From NCBI GenBank assembly GCA_903833275.1, contig CAILEP010000007.1, positions 62,001-126,000 on the forward strand: 64,000 bases of DNA, in the 5' to 3' direction. Origin of the DNA: an uncultured Bdellovibrionales bacterium. GTDB taxonomy: Bacteria > Bdellovibrionota > Bdellovibrionia > Bdellovibrionales > UBA1609. Made by a program: the position numbers and the translations under genes. Below the pieces are notes generated by a model. That model worked only from the letters and a program-made list of their open reading frames with translations. It did no database searches and was not told where the DNA came from. Shown piece by piece: positions 32,486 to 42,250 of the stretch (position 1 is the stretch's first letter; every line of letters starts with the position of its first letter).

Positions 32486-33234
32486 TGAAAAGATTTGCAT
32501 TTTTCTCTGTTATCGCAGTCGTGGTGTTTGGGTACTTCTCTTCGGCCCATGCGCAGATGACTTTGCCGACCCTCAATTTGGGTTACAAAACGACGAACGA
32601 CCCGCAAGAGCTCGTCACCAACATTAAGCTCTTGCTCGGTCTTACGGTGTTAACCTTAGCTCCCGCAATCTTGATTATGATGACAAGTTTTACTCGCGTA
32701 ATTATCGTCTTGTCATTTGTGCGGCAGGCACTCGGCACACAGAATATGCCCCCAAACCAACTTCTTGTTGGTTTGGCTCTATTTATTTCGCTTTTTATCA
32801 TGTCGCCGTTTCTACAAAAAATTAATACCGAAGCCGTGCAACCATTTTTGAGTGGCGAGATTAAGCAAGAAGAGGCATTGGACAAGGCGTTGACCCCTCT
32901 GCGCGGTTTTATGTTCAATCAAACCCGCGATTCAGATCTCGCGCTTTTTGTGAACCTCTCTAAAATGGCCAAACCAAAAACTCGCGCCGATGTGCCCACG
33001 CAGGTTCTGATCCCTTCTTTTATTATCTCAGAACTTAAAACAGCGTTTCAAATCGGGTTCATTATCTATCTACCGTTTCTTGTAATCGACATGGTTGCGG
33101 CGAGCGTACTGATGGCCATGGGTATGATGATGTTGCCGCCAGTGATCATATCACTGCCGTTTAAGATTATGATTTTTGTTTTGGTCGATGGTTGGACACT
33201 GATTGTAGGTTCGCTCGTAAAAAGTTTCGGTTGA
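32485..33234 (+). CDS. fliP: Flagellar export gate protein FliP
   Basis: 249 residues with a cleavable signal (about 1-23) and the FliP/SctR core of four membrane helices. Signature segments are TVLTLAPAILIMMTSFTRVIIVLSFVRQALGTQNMPPNQ (about 54-92) and the last part DMVAASVLMAMGMMMLPPVIISLPFKIMIFVLVDGW. Five copies form the export-gate spiral with FliQ and FliR. GTG start overlaps the fliO stop. Confidence 0.97.
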   Translation: MKRFAFFSVIAVVVFGYFSSAHAQMTLPTLNLGYKTTNDPQELVTNIKLLLGLTVLTLAPAILIMMTSFTRVIIVLSFVRQALGTQNMPPNQLLVGLALFISLFIMSPFLQKINTEAVQPFLSGEIKQEEALDKALTPLRGFMFNQTRDSDLALFVNLSKMAKPKTRADVPTQVLIPSFIISELKTAFQIGFIIYLPFLVIDMVAASVLMAMGMMMLPPVIISLPFKIMIFVLVDGWTLIVGSLVKSFG

Positions 33235-33251
33235 TCGAGTTTGGGTGAGAT

Positions 33252-33524
33252 ATGCATGAAGAACTGATTTTGAAATTAGGGCAAGACGCGATTCGGACTA
33301 CGGCTCTACTTGCTGCACCAATGTTGATCGCGGCTCTCGTGATTGGCTTGATTATTAGTATCTTTCAAGCGGTCACGCAAATTAATGAAGCGACGCTGAC
33401 GTTCATTCCGAAGATGATCGTAATCTTTCTTGTAATTTTGGTGGCTGGGCCTTGGATGCTCGATGTTATGACCCACTACACAACAGAACTTTATGAAAAC
33501 ATTGCCTCATTTGTGAGGGAGTAG
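33252..33524 (+). CDS. fliQ: Flagellar export gate protein FliQ
   Basis: 90 residues with two membrane helices (about 18-38 and 54-73): LAAPMLIAALVIGLIISIFQAVTQINEATLTFIPKM is the FliQ/SctS signature. It forms the outer coils of the export gate with FliP and FliR. It begins 17 bases after fliP. Confidence 0.96.
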   Translation: MHEELILKLGQDAIRTTALLAAPMLIAALVIGLIISIFQAVTQINEATLTFIPKMIVIFLVILVAGPWMLDVMTHYTTELYENIASFVRE

Positions 33525-33525
33525 C

Positions 33526-34305
33526 TTGGAATCTGTTTACAATTTCAGCATGGCCGAAATTCTTGCCTTCGCTCTCGTTTTATTGCGAATGGTGGCTTTC
33601 GTGGTAACCATGCCAGTTATTGGTACAGCTGTTGTGCCGGCCCACGTAAAAGCTCTTTTCGCTCTGTCAATGGGCATCGTTGTGTTTCCGATCTTGCACT
33701 GGCAGAAGATACCAGTCGATTTCGAATCAATGATGATTGTATCGTTAGCCGTCAAAGAGGTTGCGGTCGGTCTATTTCTCGGTTTTATCGCGCGTTTGTT
33801 CTTTATGACCGTATCGATGGCCGGGCAAATCATGAGCGTTTCGTTGGGCATTTCATCGGCTCAGCTTTTTAACCCAGCTATGGCTGAAACCTCAACGGCA
33901 TTTGATCAAATCTATCTGACCTTGGCGTCAATGTTTTTCTTCTCAATCAATGGCCATCATCTGCTCTTCTCGGCACTCATCGATTCTTTTCGCTTGGTGC
34001 CGCTGCAAAATATGGGTTTACACTTCATGGGGTTGCAAGACTTCGGTGCTATTGTACAGAAAGTCATGGGTGTGGCGGTCAAAATGAGTGCCCCACTGAT
34101 GGTGTCGATTCTTTTTATGAATGTCGCTGTGGCTGTAATCGGGCGAGCCGTGCCGCAAATTAATATTTTAATTACAAGTATGCCGGTTAATATTTTGGCC
34201 GGGCTAATGGTGACGATTGTTTCGATGCCGTTATTAATATGGCAAATGCACGATTTGTTAGAATTGACCTCTGGGCAACTTTTTCAAATATTAAAGTCAC
34301 TTTAA
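33526..34305 (+). CDS. fliR: Flagellar export gate protein FliR
   Basis: 259 residues with six or more hydrophobic segments, typical of FliR/SctT. TTG at 33526 is taken as start because GAGGGAG lies just upstream, although an ATG (33550) is possible. The gene follows the fliQ stop by one base. FliR is the single-copy cap of the FliP/Q/R complex that forms the entry to the export channel. Confidence 0.94.
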   Translation: MESVYNFSMAEILAFALVLLRMVAFVVTMPVIGTAVVPAHVKALFALSMGIVVFPILHWQKIPVDFESMMIVSLAVKEVAVGLFLGFIARLFFMTVSMAGQIMSVSLGISSAQLFNPAMAETSTAFDQIYLTLASMFFFSINGHHLLFSALIDSFRLVPLQNMGLHFMGLQDFGAIVQKVMGVAVKMSAPLMVSILFMNVAVAVIGRAVPQINILITSMPVNILAGLMVTIVSMPLLIWQMHDLLELTSGQLFQILKSL

Positions 34306-34320
34306 CGAAAGATAGGCATA

Positions 34321-35382
34321 GTGGCAGACGAAGAAGGCGAACGAACAGAAGAACCTACCTCCCAGCGCCGCGAAGATTTTCGCAAGCGTGGGCAAGTGGC
34401 TCAGAGCAAAGAATTAGGCTCTGTGCTGGTTCTTTTGGGCTCGCTTATTTCCGTGTGGATGCTTGGCCGCTTTTTCGTTCAGCAAATGTTTGAGATTTTC
34501 ACTCGTTCGTTTACAGATTATTTGGTGACCAGTGCTCGCCAAGAAGATTGGTTCGCCGCGACTAAGTTCGCTTTTGGTCGGGCCGCCTTGATAGTCGCGC
34601 CCCTCGGCGCCATCCTTTGGGTTATAAATGTGGCGTCTACGGTTTTACAGGTCGGCTTCTTGAACAATGAAGAGGCCCTTAATTTTGATTTTAATCGTTT
34701 AGATCCGGTTGAGGGCTTTAAACGCATCTTCACTCTAAAATCAGTGATCGAAGGCGCCAAGGCTATGGCCAAGGTGACTCTAGTTGGCGCCGTCGTTTAT
34801 ATTGTCATCTCTGGTGAAATTAAGAATATCCCGCACTTGAGTAGCTACGACACAAATACCCTGATGATCTATGTAGGGCAGTTGTTGATTAAGCTTTTTG
34901 GTTGGGTCGGTATTTTCATGTTCGTTCTCGCTGGCGCCGATTATCTCTTTCAGCGCTTTGAGCTCGAGAAGAAGATGCGGATGACAAAGCAAGAAATTAA
35001 AGAAGAAATCAAATCTCGAGAGGGTGACCCGATGATTCGGGCCCGAGTTCGTAAGCTTCAGCGCGAAATGTCGAATCGACGAATGATGGACAAAGTTCCA
35101 AAAGCCGATGTGATCATTACAAATCCGACACACATCGCCGTCGCCCTTCAATATACCAAAGATATGGCAGCACCAGTGTTGATTGCTAAAGGCGCAGATT
35201 TGATGGCTGAAAAAATTAAACAAGTGGCTCGAGATGCTAATGTCCCGATTATAGAAAATAAGCCACTGGCACGAACAATTTTTAAGACAATGAAATTAGG
35301 GCAGGCCATCCCGCGCGAACTTTATACAGCCGTAGCCGAAGTTCTTTCTTATATTTTTAGAACCAAAAAGAGAAGAGCGTAA
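34321..35382 (+). CDS. flhB: Flagellar export switch protein FlhB
   Basis: 353 residues starting at GTG 34321. Hydrophilic N-terminal segment ADEEGERTEEPTSQRREDFR (a FlhB/SctU signature) is followed by four membrane helices and a cytoplasmic domain with the self-cleaving motif NPTH (about 270) in VIITNPTHIAVALQY. Cleavage at NPTH switches export from hook/rod to filament-type substrates. Confidence 0.97.
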   Translation: MADEEGERTEEPTSQRREDFRKRGQVAQSKELGSVLVLLGSLISVWMLGRFFVQQMFEIFTRSFTDYLVTSARQEDWFAATKFAFGRAALIVAPLGAILWVINVASTVLQVGFLNNEEALNFDFNRLDPVEGFKRIFTLKSVIEGAKAMAKVTLVGAVVYIVISGEIKNIPHLSSYDTNTLMIYVGQLLIKLFGWVGIFMFVLAGADYLFQRFELEKKMRMTKQEIKEEIKSREGDPMIRARVRKLQREMSNRRMMDKVPKADVIITNPTHIAVALQYTKDMAAPVLIAKGADLMAEKIKQVARDANVPIIENKPLARTIFKTMKLGQAIPRELYTAVAEVLSYIFRTKKRRA

Positions 35383-35388
35383 CTATTT

Positions 35389-37488
35389 ATGGATGATATC
35401 TTTCAGTTTCTAAGAAAGTTCGAAAAGTACACAAAGAACGCCGATCTATTTATGGCGTTTGGTTTAGTTTCGGTTTTAGCAGTTATGCTCATCCCGTTGC
35501 CCCCGTTCTTGCTCGATATTGCGCTCACGCTATCTCTGACTCTTTCTATTCTTATTTTGCTTGTGGCTCTCTACACGAGAAAGCCACTCGATTTCAGCGT
35601 GTTTCCGAGCCTTTTATTGATCACGACCCTTTTTCGTCTTGCCCTGAACGTGGCGTCAACACGTTTGATTCTCACCGAAGGTCATAACGGCCCGCAAGCG
35701 GTTGGTCAGGTTATTTCGGCATTCGGTCAGTTCGTTGTGGGCAATAACTATGTCATCGGCTTTGTGGTCTTCGTCATCCTTGTCGTCATCAACTTTGTCG
35801 TTATCACAAAGGGTTCTGGTCGAGTGGCCGAGGTCGCCGCGCGCTTCACCTTAGATGCAATGCCTGGTAAGCAAATGTCAATCGATGCCGACATGAACGC
35901 CGGGCTTATCACTGAGAAAGAAGCTCGTCAGCGTCGGCGCGAAATTGAAATGGAAGCTGACTTTTACGGATCGATGGATGGTGCCAGCAAGTTCGTGCGT
36001 GGTGATGCGATCGCGGGTATTATTATCACTATCGTCAATATTGTGGGCGGCCTTTTTATCGGGATGTTTCAGCGTAATCTCGATCTCGCCACTGCAGCAA
36101 AATACTATACAATGTTAACGATCGGTGATGGCCTTGTGGCGCAAATACCGGCGCTCATTGTTTCTACAGCTGCTGGTATCGTGGTCACCCGTAATTCGGG
36201 CGGCCAAGACATGGGTCAGGACCTTGCTCGTCAGTTGTTTATGAAATGGAAGGCCCTAGCGATCGTTTCGGGCATTCTTACTATGCTTGGGATAGTGCCG
36301 GGGTTGCCTGGGTTGCCATTCTTTTTTATGTCGGCGCTTCTGGGCGTCACCGCCTGGATGATTCGTCGCCTTGATCAAGACAAAGAAGATGTGGCGAAGA
36401 AGCATGTTCAAGATGAAGCCACGAAGCCCAAAAAAGAGAATATTGAAAGTCTTTTGCCTCTTGATCTTATTGAGCTTGAGGTGGGCTATGCGCTAATCAA
36501 TGTCGTTGAATCGAACCAATCTGGCGATTTGCTCGAACGAATCGTTAGCATTCGAAAGCAATTTGCGCTGGATCTGGGTATCGTCATCCCGAGCATTCAT
36601 ATTCGCGACAATTTACAGCTGAACCCCGGTGAGTACCGCGTAATGATCAAAGGTAACAAGGTTGCTGGCGGTACGTTGCGCGCAGATTGCATGCTAGCCA
36701 TGGACCCAGGCAATGTCAGTGCGCGAGTCGATGGTATCGCGACTAAAGAGCCGGCGTTTGGGCTGGACGCAATTTGGATTTCAAAGAATTCAAAAGAAGA
36801 GGCCGAAATTGCTGGTTACACAGTGGTTGATTTGCCGACGGTTATGGCAACTCATATCACTGAGGTTATTCGCGCACACGCTTACGAACTCTTCGGCCGC
36901 CACGAAGCCGATTCGCTTATTGAAAACCTTAAAAAACAATATCCAAAAGTGGTTGAAGATCTTATCCCCAATGTTCTGGCGTTGGGTGTGGTGGTGAGAG
37001 TTCTGCAGAATCTCTTGAAAGAACACGTTTCGATTCGCGATTTGCGCACAATTTTTGAAGCTCTCGCCGACGAGGGCAGTCGCACCAAAGACACTGAGAT
37101 GCTGACTGAGAACGTGCGTAAATCATTGGCGCGAACGATCACCCGAAAATACATGAATGATGAGGGCCAAGTGCAGGTAATGACAATGGGCCGTCAGCTC
37201 GAAGAGATGGTATCGAATTCGCTTCTGCAGACAGAGCAGGGTGTTCAGTTGGTTATGGACCCTCATTCAGCCCAGGATATGATTAATAGAATTGCGCGCA
37301 CCATTGAAACGCATCCAGAAATTGCAGGCCAACCGATTCTGCTGACCAGCCCAACAGCGCGACGCCATATACATAAATTAACGGCGCGATTTATTCCGCA
37401 ATTGATCGTTCTTTCGCACAACGAAATTACAACCGACGCCAACATTTCATCTGTTGGCCAAGTAGAGGTCGTGGCAAATGCAGGTTAA
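35389..37488 (+). CDS. flhA: Flagellar export component FlhA
   Basis: 699 residues. The N-terminal half has eight membrane helices with LRLALNVASTRLIL and the FHIPEP-type region AARFTLDAMPGKQMSIDADMNAGLI (about 148-180). A conserved linker and the large cytoplasmic domain (about 340-690) follow. FlhA forms the nine-fold export ring and binds chaperone-substrate complexes. The stop overlaps the flhF start by 11 bases. Confidence 0.97.
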   Translation: MDDIFQFLRKFEKYTKNADLFMAFGLVSVLAVMLIPLPPFLLDIALTLSLTLSILILLVALYTRKPLDFSVFPSLLLITTLFRLALNVASTRLILTEGHNGPQAVGQVISAFGQFVVGNNYVIGFVVFVILVVINFVVITKGSGRVAEVAARFTLDAMPGKQMSIDADMNAGLITEKEARQRRREIEMEADFYGSMDGASKFVRGDAIAGIIITIVNIVGGLFIGMFQRNLDLATAAKYYTMLTIGDGLVAQIPALIVSTAAGIVVTRNSGGQDMGQDLARQLFMKWKALAIVSGILTMLGIVPGLPGLPFFFMSALLGVTAWMIRRLDQDKEDVAKKHVQDEATKPKKENIESLLPLDLIELEVGYALINVVESNQSGDLLERIVSIRKQFALDLGIVIPSIHIRDNLQLNPGEYRVMIKGNKVAGGTLRADCMLAMDPGNVSARVDGIATKEPAFGLDAIWISKNSKEEAEIAGYTVVDLPTVMATHITEVIRAHAYELFGRHEADSLIENLKKQYPKVVEDLIPNVLALGVVVRVLQNLLKEHVSIRDLRTIFEALADEGSRTKDTEMLTENVRKSLARTITRKYMNDEGQVQVMTMGRQLEEMVSNSLLQTEQGVQLVMDPHSAQDMINRIARTIETHPEIAGQPILLTSPTARRHIHKLTARFIPQLIVLSHNEITTDANISSVGQVEVVANAG

Positions 37489-39097
37489 GAAATTTGAAGC
37501 AAAATCGATAAAAGAAGCAATTGACCTGGTGAAATTTCATCTCGGCCCCGATGCAATTATTCTATCGGCCAAAGAAAACGTAAAACGCTTCGGCCTCATG
37601 GGTGAAACGAGTGTCGAAGTCACGGCGGCCGTTTCAGAAAATCGGTTACGTAAGAAGCAATTTGCTGAGCGCAAACTCGACACCCGTTCAAAAGAGAGGT
37701 TTCTCAAAGCCACCGCGAATAATCAAAAGAAGTTCATTGATAAGGTTTTCGATCAAAGCGAAATGAGTTCGGCTGAAATGGAAGAGGGCGATGAGCTTTA
37801 CACCTCGCAGGCGCAAGAACAAACGGCTGCCGATGCGAATGCGGCTCTCAGGGCAGCAGCGGCAAAGGCCGCGGCTACTCCGGCCGTGCCAAGAGAAAAT
37901 GGCATAACGGGCATTCGCTATGCTGACATCGGCAATGACTCTTATCGTGAGGGCGGAGTGCAAACCGGCCACGCGCCGACACCGGCAGCTAATGCAAGAA
38001 GAACAAACTCGGCCCAGACTCAAACGGCGGCCCCCGCGGCTCGCCCAACCAAAGCCAGTTCATCGGCGCCCCAATCGTCGACCCCACAGACGGCGCAAAC
38101 GTCAGTTGCCCAAACTACGGCGCTGACTCAAGGGGCTATCTCGACGGGCAGTGTAGCGAACGAAAAAATATCAGCACTGCAAAGCGAAATATCATACCTC
38201 AAGGGTCTACTCGATCGCTTTCAGCGCATGCCCCAGGGTTTTGTTTCAATGCACCCGGGTGGCGAAGATGGTTTGCCCTACGAGCTCAGTTTTATGTTTA
38301 AGAAGCTGACAGACGCCGGCATGAGCCACGCTAACGTGGTCGAAATTTTGAAAAAGGCCAATCAGCTTTTGCCTGCGGAGCAAAAGAAAAAAGCCCCCTT
38401 TGTTGATGGCTGGGTTATTAAATATCTTCTTGATCACCTTCAAATCGTTGATCGCCCATTTAAGAAAAAGTATCAAATTTTTCTAGGCCCAACCGGGCAG
38501 GGTAAAACATCGACCGTGGTGAAGCTGGCCTGCCAATTAATTATGAAGGCTAAGAAACGCGTCGCACTTATTTCGGGCGACCATGTAAAGGTCGGTGCAC
38601 CCGATCAATTTAAGATCTATGCGCAGATTTTGAATGCTCCTTATGCGATGATTAATTCGCAACAAGATTGGGAGCGCTTGATGCCCCAACTTGACGATGT
38701 GGATTATGTTTTTGTTGATACTCCCGGGGTTAATCTTAAAAATCCGATGGATCTCGACACAATCAAGAATATCTTACCGCCGACCGGTGTGGCCGCGGAT
38801 ACCCATTTCGTACAGTCGATAATGGCGCGCGACACAGAGGCCTTTGAGATCGCTGATCGTTTTCGCATTATCGGTTTTGACGATGTTATCTTTACTCGAC
38901 TCGACGAAGCCGTGCAGCATGGGCTTATTTATAACTTTCAAAAGAAGTTTCAACTGCCACTGCATTCGTTTGGTATCGGAAATTCAATACCCGATGATTT
39001 CGAGATGGCGACCAAAGAACGAGTCGTCGATCTTATATTTAACTTAAGTAACTACAGAAAAGAATCAAGCAAAGAATCAAGCAAAGGAAGAGGTTAG
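37478..39097 (+). CDS. flhF: Flagellar placement GTPase FlhF
   Basis: 539 residues. An N-terminal region (about 1-90, KSIKEAIDLVKFHLGPDAIILSAKENVKRFG) precedes a low-complexity Ala/Thr/Gln linker (about 110-225). The C-terminal NG-type GTPase domain has the P-loop GPTGQGKTSTVVKL (about 334-347), FVDTPGVNLK (G3 region) and TRLDEAVQHGLIYNF. The SRP-like FlhF GTPase marks the pole for a single flagellum together with FlhG. The overlap with flhA fits a tight operon. Confidence 0.93.
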   Translation: MQVKKFEAKSIKEAIDLVKFHLGPDAIILSAKENVKRFGLMGETSVEVTAAVSENRLRKKQFAERKLDTRSKERFLKATANNQKKFIDKVFDQSEMSSAEMEEGDELYTSQAQEQTAADANAALRAAAAKAAATPAVPRENGITGIRYADIGNDSYREGGVQTGHAPTPAANARRTNSAQTQTAAPAARPTKASSSAPQSSTPQTAQTSVAQTTALTQGAISTGSVANEKISALQSEISYLKGLLDRFQRMPQGFVSMHPGGEDGLPYELSFMFKKLTDAGMSHANVVEILKKANQLLPAEQKKKAPFVDGWVIKYLLDHLQIVDRPFKKKYQIFLGPTGQGKTSTVVKLACQLIMKAKKRVALISGDHVKVGAPDQFKIYAQILNAPYAMINSQQDWERLMPQLDDVDYVFVDTPGVNLKNPMDLDTIKNILPPTGVAADTHFVQSIMARDTEAFEIADRFRIIGFDDVIFTRLDEAVQHGLIYNFQKKFQLPLHSFGIGNSIPDDFEMATKERVVDLIFNLSNYRKESSKESSKGRG

Positions 39098-39098
39098 C

Positions 39099-39938
39099 AT
39101 GAGCGCGAGCATCCAATCGTTTCAGCTTCAGAAGAATAAGACCCGCACGATCAGTGTAACGTCGGGCAAAGGCGGCGTCGGCAAGACCACGCTGATTTCA
39201 AATCTCGCGCTGACGCTCAGTCAGCAGGGCAGCAAAGTTCTGATTCTTGATGGCGACCTGGGCATGGCCAACGTTGACGTCATGTACGGGCTGCGCGCGG
39301 CGCACTCGCTCGAATCAGTGTTGAGTGGCGAACTCGAAATTCGAGATATCATTGTTGAAGTAGCGCCGAATGTGCATCTGATACCGGGCGGCGGCGGAGT
39401 GTACGAGCTGCAAAATCTCAGTTCGATCGAAAAGAAAACGATACTAGATCAGGTCAGTCAGTTGAATGAACCCTATGATTATTTGCTAATCGACACCGCT
39501 TCGGGCATCAACGACAATGTGCTTTATCTCAATGCCGCAGCTCAAGAGATTCTTGTGGTGGTGACCCCTGAGCCGGCGAGTCTGACTGACTCTTATGCTT
39601 TGATTAAAGTGCTTAATAAAAAATATCGTGAACGTCGATTTTCAATTGTTGCCAATATGGTGCAAGACGAGGCGGAAGCCATGCAGGTCTATCGTCGCCT
39701 CAGTGACGTGGCCAGCCGGTTCTTAAGCGTCAGCCTCGACTACAAAGGGTACATACCTTCGGATAGCAACTTGAGGGTGGCAACAAAGTCGCAACAATTA
39801 GTGCTTCAATCTGACCCTCGATCTCCGTCTAGCATTGCAATTCGGATGCTAGCGGAAAAGCTAAGTGGTTACGCGCCAATGGGTCAAGTTAAAGGTGGCA
39901 TGCTGTTTTTCTGGGAGCAAATGATTGGGGTCGCGTAG
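39099..39938 (+). CDS. flhG: FlhG/FleN MinD-like ATPase
   Basis: 279 residues with the deviant Walker A motif SGKGGVGKTTLISNLAL (about 23-39), DGDLGMANVDVMYGL and LIDTASGINDNVL. FlhG counts flagella by limiting FlhF and the master regulator FlrA/FleQ, and would keep one polar flagellum. It starts 1 base after flhF. Confidence 0.95.
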   Translation: MSASIQSFQLQKNKTRTISVTSGKGGVGKTTLISNLALTLSQQGSKVLILDGDLGMANVDVMYGLRAAHSLESVLSGELEIRDIIVEVAPNVHLIPGGGGVYELQNLSSIEKKTILDQVSQLNEPYDYLLIDTASGINDNVLYLNAAAQEILVVVTPEPASLTDSYALIKVLNKKYRERRFSIVANMVQDEAEAMQVYRRLSDVASRFLSVSLDYKGYIPSDSNLRVATKSQQLVLQSDPRSPSSIAIRMLAEKLSGYAPMGQVKGGMLFFWEQMIGVA

Positions 39939-40015
39939 CAGATTAGGACTTTTGAGTCGCGATTCAGTTTGATAAAATTTATCGTAAGCGTGTGGAATAA
40001 TTAAGGGGTGGGGAT

Positions 40016-40819
40016 ATGTCTAAAGCTACAGGCGGCGCAAATGCCAGTGTGCTCTTACAGAAATACAAAGAAGAGCCAACTAAGGTAACCGCAAAGCAAA
40101 AAGATGCTCTTATTATGGAGTATGCTCCTCTCATAAAGTTCATTGCGCAGAAAATCGCAGTGCGCTTACCCTCTCATATTGAGCTCGATGATTTAATTTC
40201 GAGCGGGGTGATTGGCCTTATGGATGCCATCGAAAAATATGACCCAAAACGAGACAATAAGTTTAAGACTTACGCTGAATTTCGAATTCGTGGTGCGATT
40301 CTCGATGAGCTTCGGGCTCAAGACTGGGTGCCGCGATCGGTTCGTGATAAAGCCAAAATGCTCGATAAAACAATGGTTGAGCTCGAATCGGCCCTGGGTC
40401 GCACGGCCACGGACGAAGAGGTGGCGGCTAAGCTCGGCTGCTCAATGGATGAATTTTACGACCTGATAAATCAGGTTCGGCCTGTGAGCGTGCTTTCGAT
40501 CGATGAAGCCAGCACGTTTTCAAATGTCGACAAAATGTCGATTATCAATTTGCTTGAAAGCTGTAAGCTGAACAACCCGTTCAATCAATTGAAAATTAAG
40601 TCAGTAAAGCAGATTGTAACGAAATCAATTGGAGAGTTGCCTGAGCGTCAGCGCTTAGTGCTTTCTCTTTATTATTACGAAGATCTTAATTTGAAAGACA
40701 TCGGTAAAATCTTGCGCGTCACTGAAAGCCGCGTTTCGCAATTGCATGCCCAAGCCATTTCGCGTCTTCGCGCAAAGTTGACCATGCATTTTGAAGAGCA
40801 AGAACTAGAAGCTGTTTAG
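40016..40819 (+). CDS. fliA: Flagellar sigma factor sigma-28
   Basis: 267 residues. Region 2 reads LIKFIAQKIAVRLPSHIELDDLISSGVIGLMDAIEKYDP ... FKTYAEFRIRGAILDELRAQDWVPRSVR. Region 4 reads LPERQRLVLSLYYYEDLNLKDIGKILRVTESRVSQLHAQAI. This is the FliA/WhiG type that transcribes late flagellar genes. It follows flhG by 77 bases, the same flhA-flhF-flhG-fliA order as in Pseudomonas and Vibrio. SD AAGGGG is 8-10 bases before the ATG at 40016. Confidence 0.96.
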   Translation: MSKATGGANASVLLQKYKEEPTKVTAKQKDALIMEYAPLIKFIAQKIAVRLPSHIELDDLISSGVIGLMDAIEKYDPKRDNKFKTYAEFRIRGAILDELRAQDWVPRSVRDKAKMLDKTMVELESALGRTATDEEVAAKLGCSMDEFYDLINQVRPVSVLSIDEASTFSNVDKMSIINLLESCKLNNPFNQLKIKSVKQIVTKSIGELPERQRLVLSLYYYEDLNLKDIGKILRVTESRVSQLHAQAISRLRAKLTMHFEEQELEAV

Positions 40820-40839
40820 TAAAAGTCTAGGCGGGCGCA

Positions 40840-41931
40840 TCAGGTCGCCCCAGTCATCTGGGTTTTGATCTTTTTCATTATCTTAGCCTCGAGTTGGCGA
40901 GCGGCTTCGCGGGTCATGCCGTAGCGATCGCCGATTTGTTGAAGCGTTAAGGGCTCGTCAGCTAACAGCCGATTCTCAAGAACAAAAGTTTCGCGCTCGG
41001 TGAGTGAGGGTCGAATTTTTTCAATTTGCGTATGTAGTATGTGAAGCTCTTCTCGATGGCCGAGCTCGTCGTCAGTGTCGATGGTTTCGGCGTTGGCGGT
41101 CACGTCAAGTAGGGTGGTCTTGTCTTCAGCGTCGCGTGGTTTGTCGAGGCTTACATCTCGTTGCAAAACGCGTTGGCTCATTTCTTTGACTTCGTCTTGG
41201 GGTATACCGAGGCGGCCGCTGATCTGCATTGTGCCGGCCTCCATACCCATGCGTTCAAGTTCAGCACGGCTGCGTTGAAGTTCGTAAAACAGCTTTCGCT
41301 GCGTATGCGTTGTGCCGATGCGAACCATTGAATAGTGCCGCATTAAGAATTCTTGAATTTGCCCGCGAATCCACCAAACAGCGTAAGTGATAAGTCTAAC
41401 GCCTTTATGGGGGTTGAACTCTTTTACGGCCTGCATGAGGCCGACATTGCCCTCTTGAATAAGGTCAATTAGGCGCGCGCCAAACTTGGTGTACTCCATG
41501 GCGACTTTGACGACAAAACGCAAGTTCGAGGTAACAAGTTTTTGGGCGGCTTCGCGATCACCAGTCTCGCGGTAGCGTACGGCCAAATCATGCTCTTCTT
41601 CGCGGGTGAGGAGCGGGTACTTTCGAATTTCGGCCATGTACCGAGCGACCGGGTCTGTGGACGACACTAGCTCTGTCGATTTGACAGGGGCAACCTTGGT
41701 TCTTGCCGACGACGTTCGCGCCGGTGCCGCTACTTTTTTGGCTTCAAGTTTTTCTATTTCGGCGATGATTTTATCATCGATATCGGGGCTAATATCTGCG
41801 ATCAGGTTTTCATCCATAATTTCAGGAGTTAGGGTTTTGGGCTGTTTTTTCAGGCTTTTCGGCGCCGCGGCTTTTTTGGCAGCAGATTTTAATGTGGGCT
41901 TGGCTTTAATTTTAGCTATAGATTTAGCCAT
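40840..41931 (-). CDS. rpoH: RpoH-type heat-shock sigma factor with N-terminal extension
   Basis: 363 residues, about 80 longer than Escherichia coli RpoH (284) because of a Lys/Ala-rich N-terminal extension (about 1-90). Region 1.2-2 starts VARYMAEIRKYPLLTREEEHDLAVRYRETGD. Region 2 includes FVVKVAMEYTKFGARLIDLIQEGNVGLMQAVKEFNPHKGVRLITYAVWWIRGQI. The segment TQRKLFYEL matches the RpoH box (QRKLFFNLR) and separates it from RpoD. Region 4 reads PLTLQQIGDRYGMTREAARQLEAKIMKKIKTQM. The gene converges with fliA, with stops 20 bases apart. Confidence 0.88.
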   Translation of the reverse strand: MAKSIAKIKAKPTLKSAAKKAAAPKSLKKQPKTLTPEIMDENLIADISPDIDDKIIAEIEKLEAKKVAAPARTSSARTKVAPVKSTELVSSTDPVARYMAEIRKYPLLTREEEHDLAVRYRETGDREAAQKLVTSNLRFVVKVAMEYTKFGARLIDLIQEGNVGLMQAVKEFNPHKGVRLITYAVWWIRGQIQEFLMRHYSMVRIGTTHTQRKLFYELQRSRAELERMGMEAGTMQISGRLGIPQDEVKEMSQRVLQRDVSLDKPRDAEDKTTLLDVTANAETIDTDDELGHREELHILHTQIEKIRPSLTERETFVLENRLLADEPLTLQQIGDRYGMTREAARQLEAKIMKKIKTQMTGAT

Positions 41932-41944
41932 GTTGGGCCACCCG

Positions 41945-42250
41945 TTAGGCTAAAGAATCTTCAAGCTTCTTCTTGAGGGTGCTTTCAACCATCCCTTTAA
42001 AGAGGGCGAGGGTAAGTGGTAGGTCAATATGAAGTTCGACTTCAGAGCCGTTTGACCCCGCGCGAACCTGCATATTGGCTTTAAATAATTTGCCGTGCGC
42101 CACCCCAGTCATCTTGTCTTCATCAAATTTGCAGGTGTAGCTAGGGTCCAATCTCTTTAGGTCGCTGTCGTTATTCAGTACCGCTTTTACTTTGGTAAAA
42201 GCTTCAGAGGGTTTCAGGCCGGTTTTTTGTTGAATTACAAGCTTTGGCAT
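41945..42250 (-). CDS. Polyhydroxyalkanoic acid system family protein
   Basis: 101 residues, the size of the PHA_gran_rgn family (Pfam PF09650). It starts MPKLVIQQKTGLKPSEAFTK and ends in a helical tail LALFKGMVESTLKKKLEDSL, with a beta-strand middle of the START-like/ligand-binding type. The family is named from neighbourhood with polyhydroxyalkanoate genes, but many members have no such link. Here it stands directly upstream of rpoH (13-base gap, same strand), suggesting co-expression in stress. Function unproven. Confidence 0.72.
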   Translation of the reverse strand: MPKLVIQQKTGLKPSEAFTKVKAVLNNDSDLKRLDPSYTCKFDEDKMTGVAHGKLFKANMQVRAGSNGSEVELHIDLPLTLALFKGMVESTLKKKLEDSLA

